From contig NZ_JAFFJT010000024.1 in the NCBI RefSeq assembly GCF_016924665.1, positions 62,001-126,000 of the forward strand: a DNA stretch of 64,000 bases. Reading direction: 5' to 3'. Shown piece after piece: positions 1 through 9,305 of this stretch. Both the position numbers and the translations under genes were made by a program. The DNA is from Nocardioides sp. SYSU D00038 (GTDB lineage: Bacteria; Actinomycetota; Actinomycetes; Propionibacteriales; Nocardioidaceae). The notes under the pieces were generated by a model that was not told the DNA's origin, did not search any database, and was given only the letters and a program-made list of their open reading frames with translations. How positions within the stretch are numbered: position 1 is the stretch's first letter; the number at the start of each line of letters is the position of its first letter.

Positions 1-1116
1 GTCTACGAGCTGGCCCAGTCGGTGGTGGCGTCGGGGACGCCGGTGCTGGAGCGCTACGGCGTCTCCGACGACGAGGCGTTCGCCGTCGGGCTGACCTGCG
101 GCGGCATCCTCGACGTCTGGGTCGAGGAGGTCAGCCGGGAGACCTTCCCCGAGCTCGGCGAGGTCGCCGCCGACGTCGCTGCCGGCCGCCCGGTCGCCGT
201 CGCGACCGTCGTCGAGCACCCCGACCCCGCCTGGCTGGGCCGCCGGGTCGTCGTCCGTCCGGAGGGCCCCCCTGGGGTAGTCCCGGACGAAATGGCCCCC
301 TCCGGACCTCCCGGGGCGACCACTTCGTCAGGGACTATCCCGAATGGCCCCGCGGCGGTAGTCCCTGACGGTTCCGGGGTCCCGGCCGGGGTGTCGACCC
401 CGGAAACGTCAGGGACGACCCCGGCGGGGGGCACGTTGGGGTCGGCCCGGGCCGACGCCGCCGTCCGTGACGACGCGCTGGGGCTCCTGGCCTCGGGGCA
501 CCACGCGACGCTGACCTACGGGCCGGACGGCGAGCGGCGGGGGGAAGGCATGCGGGTCTTCGTGTGGGCGTTCGCGCCGCAGCCGCGGATGCTGGTGTTC
601 GGGGCGATCGACTTCGCGGCGGCGGTGGCGCGGGTCGGCACCTTCCTGGGCTACCGGGTGACGGTCTGCGACGCCCGCCCGGTCTTCGCCACCACCAGCC
701 GGTTCCCCGAGGCCGACGAGGTCGTCGTCGACTGGCCGCACCGCTACCTCGCCGCCGAGGCGGAGGCCGGCCGGATCGACCCGCGCACCGTCGTCACCGT
801 GCTCACCCACGACCCCAAGTTCGACGTCCCGCTGCTCGAGGTGGCGCTGCGCCTGCCCGAGCTGGCGTACGTCGGCGCGATGGGCTCGCGGCGCACCCAC
901 GACGACCGGCTGGCCCGGCTCCGCGAGGCGGGACTCACCGACGCCGAGATCGCCCGCCTCTCCAGCCCGATCGGGCTCGACCTCGGCGCCCGCACCCCCG
1001 AGGAGACCGCGATCAGCATCGCCGCCGAGATCATCGCCGGCCGCTGGGGCGGCACCGGCGAACCGCTGGCGGCCACCGAGGGCCGGATCCACCGGGAGGT
1101 GAACCCGCTCGGATGA
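1..1116 (+). CDS. XdhC/CoxI family molybdoenzyme maturation protein (5' end outside window)
   Basis: The reading frame is open from the first base (VYELAQ...), so the true start lies upstream and about 370 residues are visible. The N-terminal XdhC_CoxI domain (GLTCGGILDVWVEE) and the C-terminal Rossmann-like XdhC domain (from about base 567: MLVFGAIDF, then AYVGAMGSRRTH, SPIGLDLGARTPEE) are both present. Family members insert sulfurated molybdenum cofactor into xanthine-dehydrogenase-type enzymes, so the likely client is the CoxSLM enzyme 3.5 kb downstream. The roughly 60-residue linker (bases 265-440) is rich in Pro, Gly, Ser and Thr and is encoded by two long DNA inverted repeats, which is unusual inside a gene. 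It overlaps the next gene by ATGA. Confidence 0.88.
   Translation, partial: VYELAQSVVASGTPVLERYGVSDDEAFAVGLTCGGILDVWVEEVSRETFPELGEVAADVAAGRPVAVATVVEHPDPAWLGRRVVVRPEGPPGVVPDEMAPSGPPGATTSSGTIPNGPAAVVPDGSGVPAGVSTPETSGTTPAGGTLGSARADAAVRDDALGLLASGHHATLTYGPDGERRGEGMRVFVWAFAPQPRMLVFGAIDFAAAVARVGTFLGYRVTVCDARPVFATTSRFPEADEVVVDWPHRYLAAEAEAGRIDPRTVVTVLTHDPKFDVPLLEVALRLPELAYVGAMGSRRTHDDRLARLREAGLTDAEIARLSSPIGLDLGARTPEETAISIAAEIIAGRWGGTGEPLAATEGRIHREVNPLG
274..341. repeat. Inverted repeat inside xdhC, unit 1
   Basis: The arms at 274-295 and 320-341 match at 19 of 22 positions and both contain the core GTAGTCCC(G/T)GACGAA. The repeat is in frame with xdhC and encodes part of the linker between its two domains. 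It is the same family as the unit at 357-420 and resembles the element at 13192-13330. Confidence 0.85.
357..420. repeat. Inverted repeat inside xdhC, unit 2
   Basis: The arms at 357-381 and 396-420 are 25 bases long and match at 23 positions, with a 14-base loop. The core GGTAGTCCCTGACG is shared with the preceding unit. Together the two units form a 150-base palindromic block without breaking the reading frame. Confidence 0.87.
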
Positions 1117-2198
1117 GGAGGCTGCTCACGGCCGTGCTGCCGACCCTGGTGCTCGTGCTGCCGCTCGCCGCGTGCAGCGGCGACGACGAGCCCGGCGCCG
1201 CCCCGGAGGCCTCGGTCAGCACCTCGCCCAGCCCACCGGCCGGCGCCTCCGAGGCCACCCCCGAGGTCACCCCCGAGGCCCCGCCCGCGGACTCGATCGC
1301 CGACGAGCCTGCGCTCCCCGAGGTCCGCCACCCCGTCTCGCTGCCCGCGCTGATGCGGCAGGAGCCGCGCGGCGGCCGGCTCCGGGTCCTCCGCACCCTG
1401 GAGCGGACGCCGGCGTACACCCGCCAGGAGGTCAGCTACCGCAGCGACCGGCTGCGGGTCACCGGGCAGCTGCTGCGCCCCCGCGGTCGCGGCCCGTTCC
1501 CGGGCATCGTGCTCAACCACGGCTACATCGAGCCCTCGATCTACGTCAACGGCCAGGGCCTGGCCCGCGAGCAGGTCGCGCTCGCCACCGCCGGCTTCGT
1601 CGTGCTCCACACCGACTACCGCGGGCACGCCGGGTCGTCGCCGGTCCCCGAGCTCGACCGCGAGACCCGCCTCGGCTACACCCGCGACGCCGTCAACGCG
1701 GTCGCCACCCTCGAGTCCCTGCCCTACGTCGACGACGACCGGCTCGCGATGCTGGGTCGCTCGATGGGCGGCGGCGTCACCATGAACGCCCTGGTCACGC
1801 AGCCCGGGCTGGTCGACGCGGCGGTCGTCTACGCCTCGGTGAGCTCGCGGTTCCTCGACAACGTCCGCCACTTCAGCGAGCGCGGCCGGCCCGAGACGGT
1901 CGCGGCGTTCGTCGACCGGTTCGGCAGCCCCGAGGAGCGGCCGGGCTTCTACCGCGACCTCTCCCCGCGCACCTTCTTCGACCGGATCACCGAGCCGGTG
2001 CTCGCCCTGCACGGCGAGGTCGACGCCACCTGCCCGCCGCGCTGGGCGCGCGAGACCCAGCGCCTGATGCGGGCGGCGGGCGTGGACAGCCGGCTGCGGT
2101 TCTACGAGGGCGAGGACCACGCGTTCTACGACCGCTGGCAGGACTCCATGGACCTGACGATCCGGTTCCTGCGCCGGCAGTTCCGGGCGGCGGCCTGA
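1113..2198 (+). CDS. Lipoprotein alpha/beta hydrolase (dienelactone hydrolase/prolyl oligopeptidase-like)
   Basis: The protein has 361 residues and starts at the ATG that overlaps the xdhC stop (ATGA). It begins with a lipoprotein signal, MRRLLTAVLPTLVLVLPLAAC with Cys at the lipobox, followed by a Ser/Pro/Glu-rich spacer of about 45 residues. The hydrolase fold has an oxyanion-type NHGYIEPS, the nucleophile motif GRSMGGG, an acidic residue in LHGEVDATCP and the catalytic His in GEDHAF, so the triad is complete. It is probably exported and anchored in the membrane as an esterase or peptidase. The substrate cannot be told. Translational coupling to xdhC does not prove a shared pathway. Confidence 0.85.
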   Translation: MRRLLTAVLPTLVLVLPLAACSGDDEPGAAPEASVSTSPSPPAGASEATPEVTPEAPPADSIADEPALPEVRHPVSLPALMRQEPRGGRLRVLRTLERTPAYTRQEVSYRSDRLRVTGQLLRPRGRGPFPGIVLNHGYIEPSIYVNGQGLAREQVALATAGFVVLHTDYRGHAGSSPVPELDRETRLGYTRDAVNAVATLESLPYVDDDRLAMLGRSMGGGVTMNALVTQPGLVDAAVVYASVSSRFLDNVRHFSERGRPETVAAFVDRFGSPEERPGFYRDLSPRTFFDRITEPVLALHGEVDATCPPRWARETQRLMRAAGVDSRLRFYEGEDHAFYDRWQDSMDLTIRFLRRQFRAAA

Positions 2199-2199
2199 G

Positions 2200-2215
2200 T
2201 GTGACCCGGGTCACG
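2200..2215. promoter_or_regulatory. CRP/GlxR-like palindrome upstream of the GAF regulator
   Basis: TGTGACCCGGGTCACG contains the 14-bp perfect palindrome GTGACCCGGGTCAC and fits TGTGA-N6-TCACA with one mismatch, the site type bound by CRP-family proteins such as actinobacterial GlxR. It lies one base after the stop of the hydrolase gene. A TACCGT at 2226-2231 could be the -10 of the regulator gene, placing the palindrome at about the -35 region. The binding protein is inferred. Confidence 0.5.
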
Positions 2216-2259
2216 GCCCCGGTGCTACCGTGACCGGCACCGAGCCGATCGGGGGTCCG

Positions 2260-3501
2260 ATGCCACGCGACGAGCTGCACAGCCGCCGGGTCGAGGCGAT
2301 GCGCGCCTGGACCACCTTCGTCGAGGCCGGCGACGTGCCGGCCCCGCGGGTGCGGCCCGAGATCCTGCACAGCTGGGCGCGCTCCGGCGCCGCGGTGCCC
2401 ACCGACGTCGGCGAGGCCCCGCTGGCCGACGAGTCCGAGACCGCCGCCATCTGGCAGGACTCCGCGCTCCAGGTCGCGGTCGAGAACGTCGAGGCCGAGC
2501 TGCGCCGCACCGCCGAGGACGGCGACCTCGTCGTCGCCGTCACCGACGCCGAGACCCGGATCCTGTGGACCTACGGCGGCCGGGTGATGCGTCGCAAGGC
2601 CGAGACGGTCAACTTCGTGCCCGGTGGCCGCTGGGACGACCAGTCGGTCGGCACCAACGCCCTCGACCTCGCCAACCGGCTCGGCCAGCCCTCGATGGTC
2701 TTCAGCGCCGAGCACTACGCGCCGATCGTGCACAACTGGGTGTGCTGGGCCGCGCCGGTGCACGACCCCGTGACCGGCGCCCAGCTCGGCGTGCTCGACC
2801 TCTCCACGACCTGGGACCGCACCCACCCGATCGGGCTGGCCACCGCCCGGGTGATGGCCCGGCTGATCGAGCAGGCGATGCCGCGCAGCCACCACCACCC
2901 CTCCGCCGGCCCCGACGTCACCGGTGACCCCGGCCTGGTGATGTCGCTGCTCGGCACCGCCGAGACCCGGTTCGACGGGCAGCGGCTGCTGCTCAACCGC
3001 CGCCAGACCGAGGTGCTCGCCCTGCTCGCGCTCCACCCCGAGGGACTCTCGCTGGAGCAGCTGCACGCGATGGTCTACGGCGACCAGGCGGTCACGTTCT
3101 CCACGCTCAAGGCCGAGGTCAGCCACCTGCGGCACGCGCTCGGCGGCCAGCTCGCCTCGCGCCCCTACCGGCTGCTGATGCCGGTGGAGACCGACGTCGA
3201 GCACGTCCTCGGGCTGCTCCGCCGCGGCCAGGTGGGCCCGGCGGTCGAGGCCTACGGCGGCGACCTGCTGCCCGGCACGAACTCGCCCGCGCTCACCGAG
3301 CTGGCCGAGTACGTCGCGGTGGCGGTCCGCGAGGCGCTGCTGGCCGATCCGCAGCCCGACGCGGTGCTGCGCTACAGCGACCTGGCGCCCTACGACACCG
3401 AGGTCGTGGAGGCCTGCCTGGCCGCCCTCGGCACCATCGGCGGTCGCCCGCACCCCGCGGTCCCGTTGCTCAAGGGCCGGTTGGCCGCGGCGCGCGACTG
3501 A
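2260..3501 (+). CDS. GAF-domain transcriptional regulator with C-terminal winged helix
   Basis: The protein has 413 residues from the ATG at 2260, which has GGGGG six bases upstream; an in-frame GTG at 2230 would add ten residues. The first ~220 residues resemble the sensor half of AcoR-type activators, with the conserved DQSVGTNAL and VHNWVCWAAPVHDP stretches of a GAF domain. The AAA+ sigma-54 domain and Fis helix are absent. Instead residues from about 230 (LNRRQTEVLALLALHPEGLS, TLKAEVSHLRHAL) look like an OmpR/SARP-type winged helix. It probably senses a small organic molecule and controls nearby catabolic genes. The target is not shown by sequence. A CRP-like palindrome sits in its promoter. 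Confidence 0.8.
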   Translation: MPRDELHSRRVEAMRAWTTFVEAGDVPAPRVRPEILHSWARSGAAVPTDVGEAPLADESETAAIWQDSALQVAVENVEAELRRTAEDGDLVVAVTDAETRILWTYGGRVMRRKAETVNFVPGGRWDDQSVGTNALDLANRLGQPSMVFSAEHYAPIVHNWVCWAAPVHDPVTGAQLGVLDLSTTWDRTHPIGLATARVMARLIEQAMPRSHHHPSAGPDVTGDPGLVMSLLGTAETRFDGQRLLLNRRQTEVLALLALHPEGLSLEQLHAMVYGDQAVTFSTLKAEVSHLRHALGGQLASRPYRLLMPVETDVEHVLGLLRRGQVGPAVEAYGGDLLPGTNSPALTELAEYVAVAVREALLADPQPDAVLRYSDLAPYDTEVVEACLAALGTIGGRPHPAVPLLKGRLAAARD

Positions 3502-3510
3502 CGGAATAGA

Positions 3511-3536
3511 TCCGCACGTCCGTACGTTCGTGCGGA
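3511..3536. promoter_or_regulatory. Operator palindrome of the ArsR-type regulator
   Basis: TCCGCACG at 3511-3518 and CGTGCGGA at 3529-3536 form a perfect 8-bp inverted repeat around a 10-base centre, ending one base before the regulator's ATG. This size and placement is typical of ArsR/SmtB autoregulatory operators. An A/T-rich GAATAGAT directly upstream may contain the -10. Confidence 0.7.
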
Positions 3537-3537
3537 C

Positions 3538-3915
3538 ATGATCCGGCGACCGACCCATCCCCACCCGGTCTCGGGAGCCGCCGTCGAGCGGGTCCGCACC
3601 GACGGGCTCGGGGCCGACGACGCCGGCCGGCTCGCCGAGCTGATCGCACTCCTCGCCGACCCGGTGCGGCTACGGGTGCTGTTCGCGCTCGTCGCGGTCG
3701 ACGAGCTCTGCGTCGGCGACGTCGCGCTCGCCCTCGGCATCACCGACGACCAGTCGTCGTACGCCCTGCGCCAGCTGCGCGCGGCCCGCCTGGTCGCGAC
3801 CCGGCGCGCCGGCCGCGTCGTCCACTACCGCCTCGCCGACGGCTTCCCGCACGCGCTCCTCGAGCACTGCCTGCGCGAGCTGCTCGCCATCGCCACCCGG
3901 AAGGACCCCGCATGA
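3538..3915 (+). CDS. ArsR/SmtB-family metalloregulator
   Basis: This 125-residue winged-helix repressor matches the usual family size (about 100-130). The core runs from LADPVRLRVLFALV through the alpha3 segment ELCVGDVALALG to the recognition helix DQSSYALRQLRAARLV and the wing RRAGRVVHYRLAD. In ELCVGD one of the two cysteines of the classical ELCVCD metal site is Gly. A C-terminal HALLEHC stretch offers alpha5 ligands, so a CmtR/NmtR-like or alpha5 site is possible. It is coupled by ATGA to a His-rich DUF4396 membrane protein and preceded by a palindromic operator, which suggests a metal-induced two-gene operon. Confidence 0.85.
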   Translation: MIRRPTHPHPVSGAAVERVRTDGLGADDAGRLAELIALLADPVRLRVLFALVAVDELCVGDVALALGITDDQSSYALRQLRAARLVATRRAGRVVHYRLADGFPHALLEHCLRELLAIATRKDPA

Positions 3916-4568
3916 CCGCCCACCAGCACACCCACGACCACCAGGTGCCGCACGACGCGCACGGCAGTCACGACGGGCTGACCGCGATGGCGGTCAGTGC
4001 CACCCTCCACTGCCTCACCGGCTGCGCCATCGGCGAGGTGCTCGGCATGCTGATCGGCACCGCGGCCGGCCTCGCCACCGGGTGGACCATCGCGCTCTCG
4101 GTGAGCCTGGCCTTCCTCCTCGGCTACGCGCTCTCGACCCTGCCGCTGCTGCGGGCCGGGCTCGCGGTGCCCACCGCGCTGGGCGTCGTCCTGGCTGCCG
4201 ACACGCTCTCGATCCTGACCATGGAGGTCGTCGACAACGCGGTGATGGCGCTGGTGCCGGGCGCGATGGACGCCGGCCTGGTCAACCCGACGTTCTGGTG
4301 GGCGATGGCGCTCGCCCTCGCGGTGGCGTTCGTCGCGGCCGTGCCGGTCAACCGCCTGCTCCTGCAGCGCGGTCGCGGTCACGCCCTCACCCACGCCCAC
4401 CCCGGGACGGCGGCCCCCGAGGGCTGGCGGCGCCGGGTCCCCGACCTGTCCACGCCGGCCCTGGTCGCCGCGGTCGCGGCCTTCCTGCTCGGCGGCCTGG
4501 TCGTCTCCGCGGCGGCCGAGGACGACGCTGCGGCCGGCGGGCACGCCGCCGCCGTGACGAACCGGTAG
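3912..4568 (+). CDS. DUF4396 integral membrane protein with His-rich N-terminus
   Basis: The 218-residue protein starts at the ATG overlapping the arsR-type stop. The first 22 residues hold eight His and several Asp ([17 protein letters not shown]), a likely metal-binding tail. DUF4396 hallmarks follow: [16 protein letters not shown] and membrane helices with [23 protein letters not shown] separated into two segments. A second His cluster (HALTHAHPG) and a last helix near the C-terminus follow. Function of the family is not established. The coupling to an ArsR regulator makes metal export or tolerance a reasonable inference. Five or six transmembrane segments are estimated by eye. Confidence 0.8.
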   Translation: MTAHQHTHDHQVPHDAHGSHDGLTAMAVSATLHCLTGCAIGEVLGMLIGTAAGLATGWTIALSVSLAFLLGYALSTLPLLRAGLAVPTALGVVLAADTLSILTMEVVDNAVMALVPGAMDAGLVNPTFWWAMALALAVAFVAAVPVNRLLLQRGRGHALTHAHPGTAAPEGWRRRVPDLSTPALVAAVAAFLLGGLVVSAAAEDDAAAGGHAAAVTNR

Positions 4569-4610
4569 CGGCCGGCCCGGCGACCAACCACCCGCCAACC
4601 CGCCCGCTCC

Positions 4611-4641
4611 TAGGTTGCCTGAGACGCAGGTCACACCTGCG
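4611..4641 (+). promoter_or_regulatory. Probable cox operon promoter and operator
   Basis: TAGGTT at 4611-4616 is a plausible -10 hexamer. Just downstream, CGCAGGT (4625-4631) and ACCTGCG (4635-4641) form a perfect 7-bp inverted repeat with a 3-base centre, at about the transcription start. A repressor bound here would block initiation of coxSLMG. The regulator is unknown; the GAF protein at 2260 is a candidate only by proximity. Confidence 0.45.
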
Positions 4642-4668
4642 ACGACGGACGACTCCAGGGAGCGGCGC

Positions 4669-5153
<485 letters not shown>

Positions 5154-5157
<4 letters not shown>

Positions 5158-7649
5158 CCGCGATCCAGGAGCGCCCGGCCGCCGAGATCGGCCAGGAGCG
5201 GCGCCGGAAGGAGGACCAGCGGCTGATCACCGGCCGCACCCGCTGGACCGACAACCTCACCCTGCCCGGGATGCTGCACCTCGCGATGGTGCGCAGCCCC
5301 TTCGCCCACGCCCGGATCGTCTCGATCGACGTCAGCGAGGCCAGGACGGCGCCGAACGTCGTCGACGTGCTCACCGGCGCCGACCTCGGCGAGTCGCAGG
5401 GCGTGAACATCAACGCCTGGCCGATCACGCCCGACCAGGTGGCCCCGGTGCACCTGCCGATGCCCAGCGACCGGGTCGCGTTCGCCGGCGAGGTGGTGGC
5501 GGTCGTGGTCGCCCGCAGCGCGGCCGAGGCCCGCGACGCCGCCGAGCTCGTCGACGTCGACTACGAGGAGCTGCCGGCGGCGCTCGACCTCAAGGAGGCC
5601 GCGGCAGCCACCGACCAGGAGGGTGTGCTGGCCCATCCAGACCTCGGCACCAACAGGTCGGCGTTCTGGAAGTTCGACTCCGCCGAGGCCGGCACCGGCG
5701 GCGACGTCGACGAGGCGATCCAGCAAGCCCGCGCCGACGGGATCGTCATCGAGCGCGAGTACCGCCAGCAGCGGCTGATCCCGGCGTTCATGGAGCCGCG
5801 CTCGGTCGTGGTCGACCCCACCGGCGAGCAGCTGACCATGTGGTCGGCCACCCAGGTGCCGCACATCCTGCGCTTCGCGCTGGCCGCCACCACCGGCGTG
5901 CCGGAGTCGAAGATCCGGGTGATCGCACCCGACGTCGGCGGTGGGTTCGGCGGCAAGCTGCAGACCACGCCGGAGGAGTGGATCACCTGGGCGGTGGCGC
6001 GGCGGATCGGCAAGCCGGTCAAGTACACCGAGACCCGCAGCGAGAGCCTGGTCAGCGGCCACCACGGCCGCGACCAGTGGCAGAAGCTGACCCTGGCGGC
6101 CGAGAAGGACGGCACCGTCACCGGGCTCAAGGTCGAGCTGCTCGCCGACATGGGTGCCTACGTGTCGCTGGTCGGCGGCGGGGTGCCGGTGCTCGGGGCG
6201 TTCATGTTCAACGCCATCTACAAGTTCCCCAGCTACCAGTTCAACTGCCAGACGGTGCTGACCAACAAGACCTGGACCGACGCCTACCGCGGCGCCGGCC
6301 GGCCCGAGGCGACGTTCGCCATCGAGCGGCTGATGGACGAGCTGGCCGCCGAGGTCGGGGTCGACCCGCTGGCGATCCGCGAGAAGAACTGGATCAGGCA
6401 CGAGGAGTTCCCGTTCACCACGGTCGCCGGCCTCGAGTACGACTCCGGCAACTACGAAGCCGCCACCGCGCGCGCCAAGGAGCTGTTCGGCTACGACGAG
6501 CTGCGCGCCGAGCAGCAGGCTCGCCGGGCCAGCGGCGACCGCGTGCAGCTCGGCATCGGGGTCTCGACGTTCACCGAGATGTGCGGCCTGGCGCCCTCGC
6601 GGGTGCTCGGGCAGCTCGACTACGGCGCCGGCGGCTGGGAGCACGCCAGCGTGCGGATGCTGGCCACCGGCAAGGTCGAGGTCGTCACCGGCGCCTCCGC
6701 CCACGGGCAGGGGCACGAGACGGCGTTCAGCCAGATCGTCGCCGACCGGCTGGGGGTGGCCTTCGAGGACGTCGAGGTGCTGCACGGCGACACCCAGATC
6801 TCCCACAAGGGCCTCGACACCTACGGCTCGCGGTCGCTGGTCGTCGGCGGCGAGGCGCTGGTGCGGGCGGCCGACAAGGTGATCGAGAGGGCCCGCCCGA
6901 TCGCGGCCCACATGCTCGAGGCCTCGGTCGACGACCTGGAGTTCTCCGGCGGCCGGTTCGCCGTCCGCGGCACCGACCAGGGGGTGGCGATCGGCGAGGT
7001 CGCGACCGCGGTCTTCGCCGCCCACGACCTGCCCGACGGGGTGGAGCCGTCGATCGACTCCGAGGCGACCTACGACCCGGTCAACTTCAACTTCCCCCAC
7101 GGCACCCACCTGTGCGCCATGGAGGTCGACACCGAGACCGGTGAGCTGAAGATGCGCAAGTACGTCTGCGTCGACGACATCGGCACCATCATCAACCCGC
7201 TGATCGTGGCCGGGCAGGTGCACGGCGGGCTGGTGCAGGGCATCGCCCAGGCGCTGTGGGAGGAGGCGGTGCACGACGAGTCCGGCACGCTGGTGTCCGG
7301 GTCGTTCGTCGACTACCTGCTGCCGACCGCGGCCGACACGATCAGCTTCGAGATCGACCACACCACCTCCCCGGCGACCACCAACTCGCTGGGCACCAAG
7401 GGGGTCGGCGAGGCGGGCACCATCGCCTCGACGCCGGCCGTCGTCAACGCGGTCGTCGACGCCGTGCGCCACCTCGGCGTCCACGACATCCAGATGCCCT
7501 GCACGCCCGAGCGGGTGTGGCGGGCGGTCAACGGCGCCGGCTCCGGCGGCTCGACCGAGGGCGCGGCGATGCCGCACTTCGGCGACCAGGAGGCGGCGGG
7601 CAACCAGGAACAGCCGGGCACGGCCAGCACGGAAGGAGCCGGGGCATGA
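5154..7649 (+). CDS. coxL: CoxL-type molybdopterin-binding large subunit, form II
   Basis: This 831-residue catalytic subunit starts at the ATG overlapping the coxS stop. It has the Ald_Xan_dh_C N-terminal domain ([13 protein letters not shown]) and the Mo-cofactor-binding domain with GGGFGGK (about 263-269), [12 protein letters not shown] and the active-site Glu at about residue 753 in KGVGEAG. The active-site loop reads AYRGAGR at residues 377-383. True form I CO dehydrogenases have AYxCSFR with a Cys that holds copper; the AYRGAGR form II enzymes have uncertain substrates. The enzyme therefore should be called a CoxL-like hydroxylase and not a proven CO dehydrogenase. The last 40 residues are a low-complexity Gly/Glu/Gln tail not usual in the family. 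Confidence 0.95.
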
Positions 7650-8500
7650 TCCCCGCCGCGTTCGACTACCTCGCCCCCAGCACCGTCGAGGAGGCGCTGC
7701 GGGCCCTCGCCGAGCACGGCGACGAGGCCAAGCTGATGGCCGGCGGCCAGAGCCTGCTGCCGGTGCTGCGGATGCGCCTCAACGCACCCGAGCTCGTCAT
7801 CGACCTCGGCCGGATCGACTCGCTGCGCGGCGTCCGCGACGACGGCGACGCGGTCGTCGTGGGCGCGATGACCCAGCACTCGGTGGTCGGCTCCGACCCG
7901 CTGGTGGCCCAGCACGCTGCGCTGGTGAGCAAGGCGATCGAGCACCTCGCCGACGCGCAGGTGCGCCACCGCGGCACCTTCGGCGGGGCGCTGGCCCACG
8001 CCGACCCCGCGGGCGACCTCGGCGCCCCGGTGCTCGCGCTCGGTGCCGAGCTCGTGGTCGCCGGGCCGGGCGGCACCCGGACGGTGCCGGCGCAGGAGTT
8101 CTTCGTCGACCTCTTCGAGACCGCGATCGGCGACGACGAGGTGCTCGTCGAGGTGCGCATCCCCAAGCACACCGGCTGGGGCGCCCGCTACGAGAAGTTC
8201 GTGCGGGTCGCCCACCAGTGGCCCATCGTCGCGGTCGCCGCGGCGGTGCGCACCGAGGGCGGCACCATCGCCGAGGCCCGGATCGGCCTGACCAACATGG
8301 GCTCGACGCCGCTGCGGGCGCACGCCGTCGAGGCCGCGCTGGTGGGCCGTCCCGCCACCGAGGACGGCGTCCGCGAGGCGGCCGCGCTCGCGGCGGAGGG
8401 GGCCAACCCGCCCTCGGACCTCAACGGCGACGCCGACTACCGACGCCACCTCGCCACCGTGCTCACCCGCCGCGCGGTGCTGGCGGCGGCGCAGGGCTGA
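7646..8500 (+). CDS. coxM: CoxM-type FAD-binding medium subunit
   Basis: The 284-residue flavoprotein subunit starts at the ATG overlapping the coxL stop (ATGA, with GGAAGGAG upstream). The FAD-binding fold has both signature loops: AGGQSLLPVLRMRL near residue 33 and RHRGTFGGALAHADPAGDL near residue 110. The C-terminal CO_deh_flav_C domain (GARYEKFVRVAHQWPIV, GLTNMGSTPLRA) is complete. It takes electrons from CoxS and passes them to an external acceptor, completing the L-S-M heterotrimer. The length matches the family (about 290). Confidence 0.95.
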   Translation: MIPAAFDYLAPSTVEEALRALAEHGDEAKLMAGGQSLLPVLRMRLNAPELVIDLGRIDSLRGVRDDGDAVVVGAMTQHSVVGSDPLVAQHAALVSKAIEHLADAQVRHRGTFGGALAHADPAGDLGAPVLALGAELVVAGPGGTRTVPAQEFFVDLFETAIGDDEVLVEVRIPKHTGWGARYEKFVRVAHQWPIVAVAAAVRTEGGTIAEARIGLTNMGSTPLRAHAVEAALVGRPATEDGVREAAALAAEGANPPSDLNGDADYRRHLATVLTRRAVLAAAQG

Positions 8501-8513
8501 GGACCGGGTCGAG

Positions 8514-9299
8514 ATGGACCTGCGCCACGAGTTCGCGGTGCCCACCGACGTCGAGGCGACCTGGGGGCACTTCCAGGACATCGCCCGCCTCGCCGAGTGC
8601 TTCCCCGGCGCCACGGTGACCTCGGTGGAGGGCGACACCTTCACCGGCACCTGCAAGGTCAAGCTGGGGCCGATCGCGCTCGTCTACGGCGGCTCCGGCA
8701 CCTTCGTGGAGAAGGACGACGTCGCGCACCGGTTCGTCGTCGAGGCCAAGGGCAAGGACAAGCGCGGCAACGGCACGGCCGGCGCGACCGTCACCCTCGC
8801 CATGGCCGCGGCGACGAGCGGCGGCACCGACGTGGAGGTGGTCACCGACCTCTCGGTCACCGGCAAGCCGGCGCAGTTCGGTCGGGGGGTGATGCAGGAC
8901 GTCTCCGACAAGCTGCTCGGGCAGTTCGTGGCCTGCCTGGAGCAGCGGCTCCAGGGGGACGCGCCGGCCGCCGCGATCCCCGCCACGCCCGTGACCCCCG
9001 CGGGTCCCGAGGACCCCGCGCCCACCCCACCCGCCGGACCCGTCTCGGACCCGGTCGCACCCCCGGAGCCGGCCGGCCCGGTGGGCTCGCTCGACGAGCC
9101 GACGCCCCCGCCCGCGAGGGAGGCGGTGCCCCCGCCGCCGTTGAGTCCCGCTGCCCCGGCGTCGCACCCGCCGGCGCGGAGGGACGACGCCCTCGACCTC
9201 GGCGCGACCGTGCTGCCGATCCTGCTGCGCACCTACTGGAAGCAGGCCGTGCTCGCCGCGGTGCTCATCGGCCTGCTGGTCTGGCTGCTGGTCGGCTGA
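8514..9299 (+). CDS. coxG: CoxG-type SRPBCC protein with C-terminal membrane anchor
   Basis: The protein has 261 residues, starting 13 bases after coxM. The first ~150 residues are an SRPBCC fold of the CoxG family (HEFAVPTDVEATWGHFQD, CFPGATVTSVEGD, FGRGVMQDVSDKLLGQF). A long Pro/Ala-rich linker (about 150-225) leads to a single hydrophobic helix, LAAVLIGLLVWLLVG, at the extreme C-terminus. In Oligotropha-type cox clusters CoxG recruits the hydroxylase to the membrane; here the linker plus tail anchor suits the same role. It is the last gene of the operon and ends 6 bases from the convergent MFS gene. Confidence 0.9.
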   Translation: MDLRHEFAVPTDVEATWGHFQDIARLAECFPGATVTSVEGDTFTGTCKVKLGPIALVYGGSGTFVEKDDVAHRFVVEAKGKDKRGNGTAGATVTLAMAAATSGGTDVEVVTDLSVTGKPAQFGRGVMQDVSDKLLGQFVACLEQRLQGDAPAAAIPATPVTPAGPEDPAPTPPAGPVSDPVAPPEPAGPVGSLDEPTPPPAREAVPPPPLSPAAPASHPPARRDDALDLGATVLPILLRTYWKQAVLAAVLIGLLVWLLVG

Positions 9300-9305
9300 C
9301 CCGGC

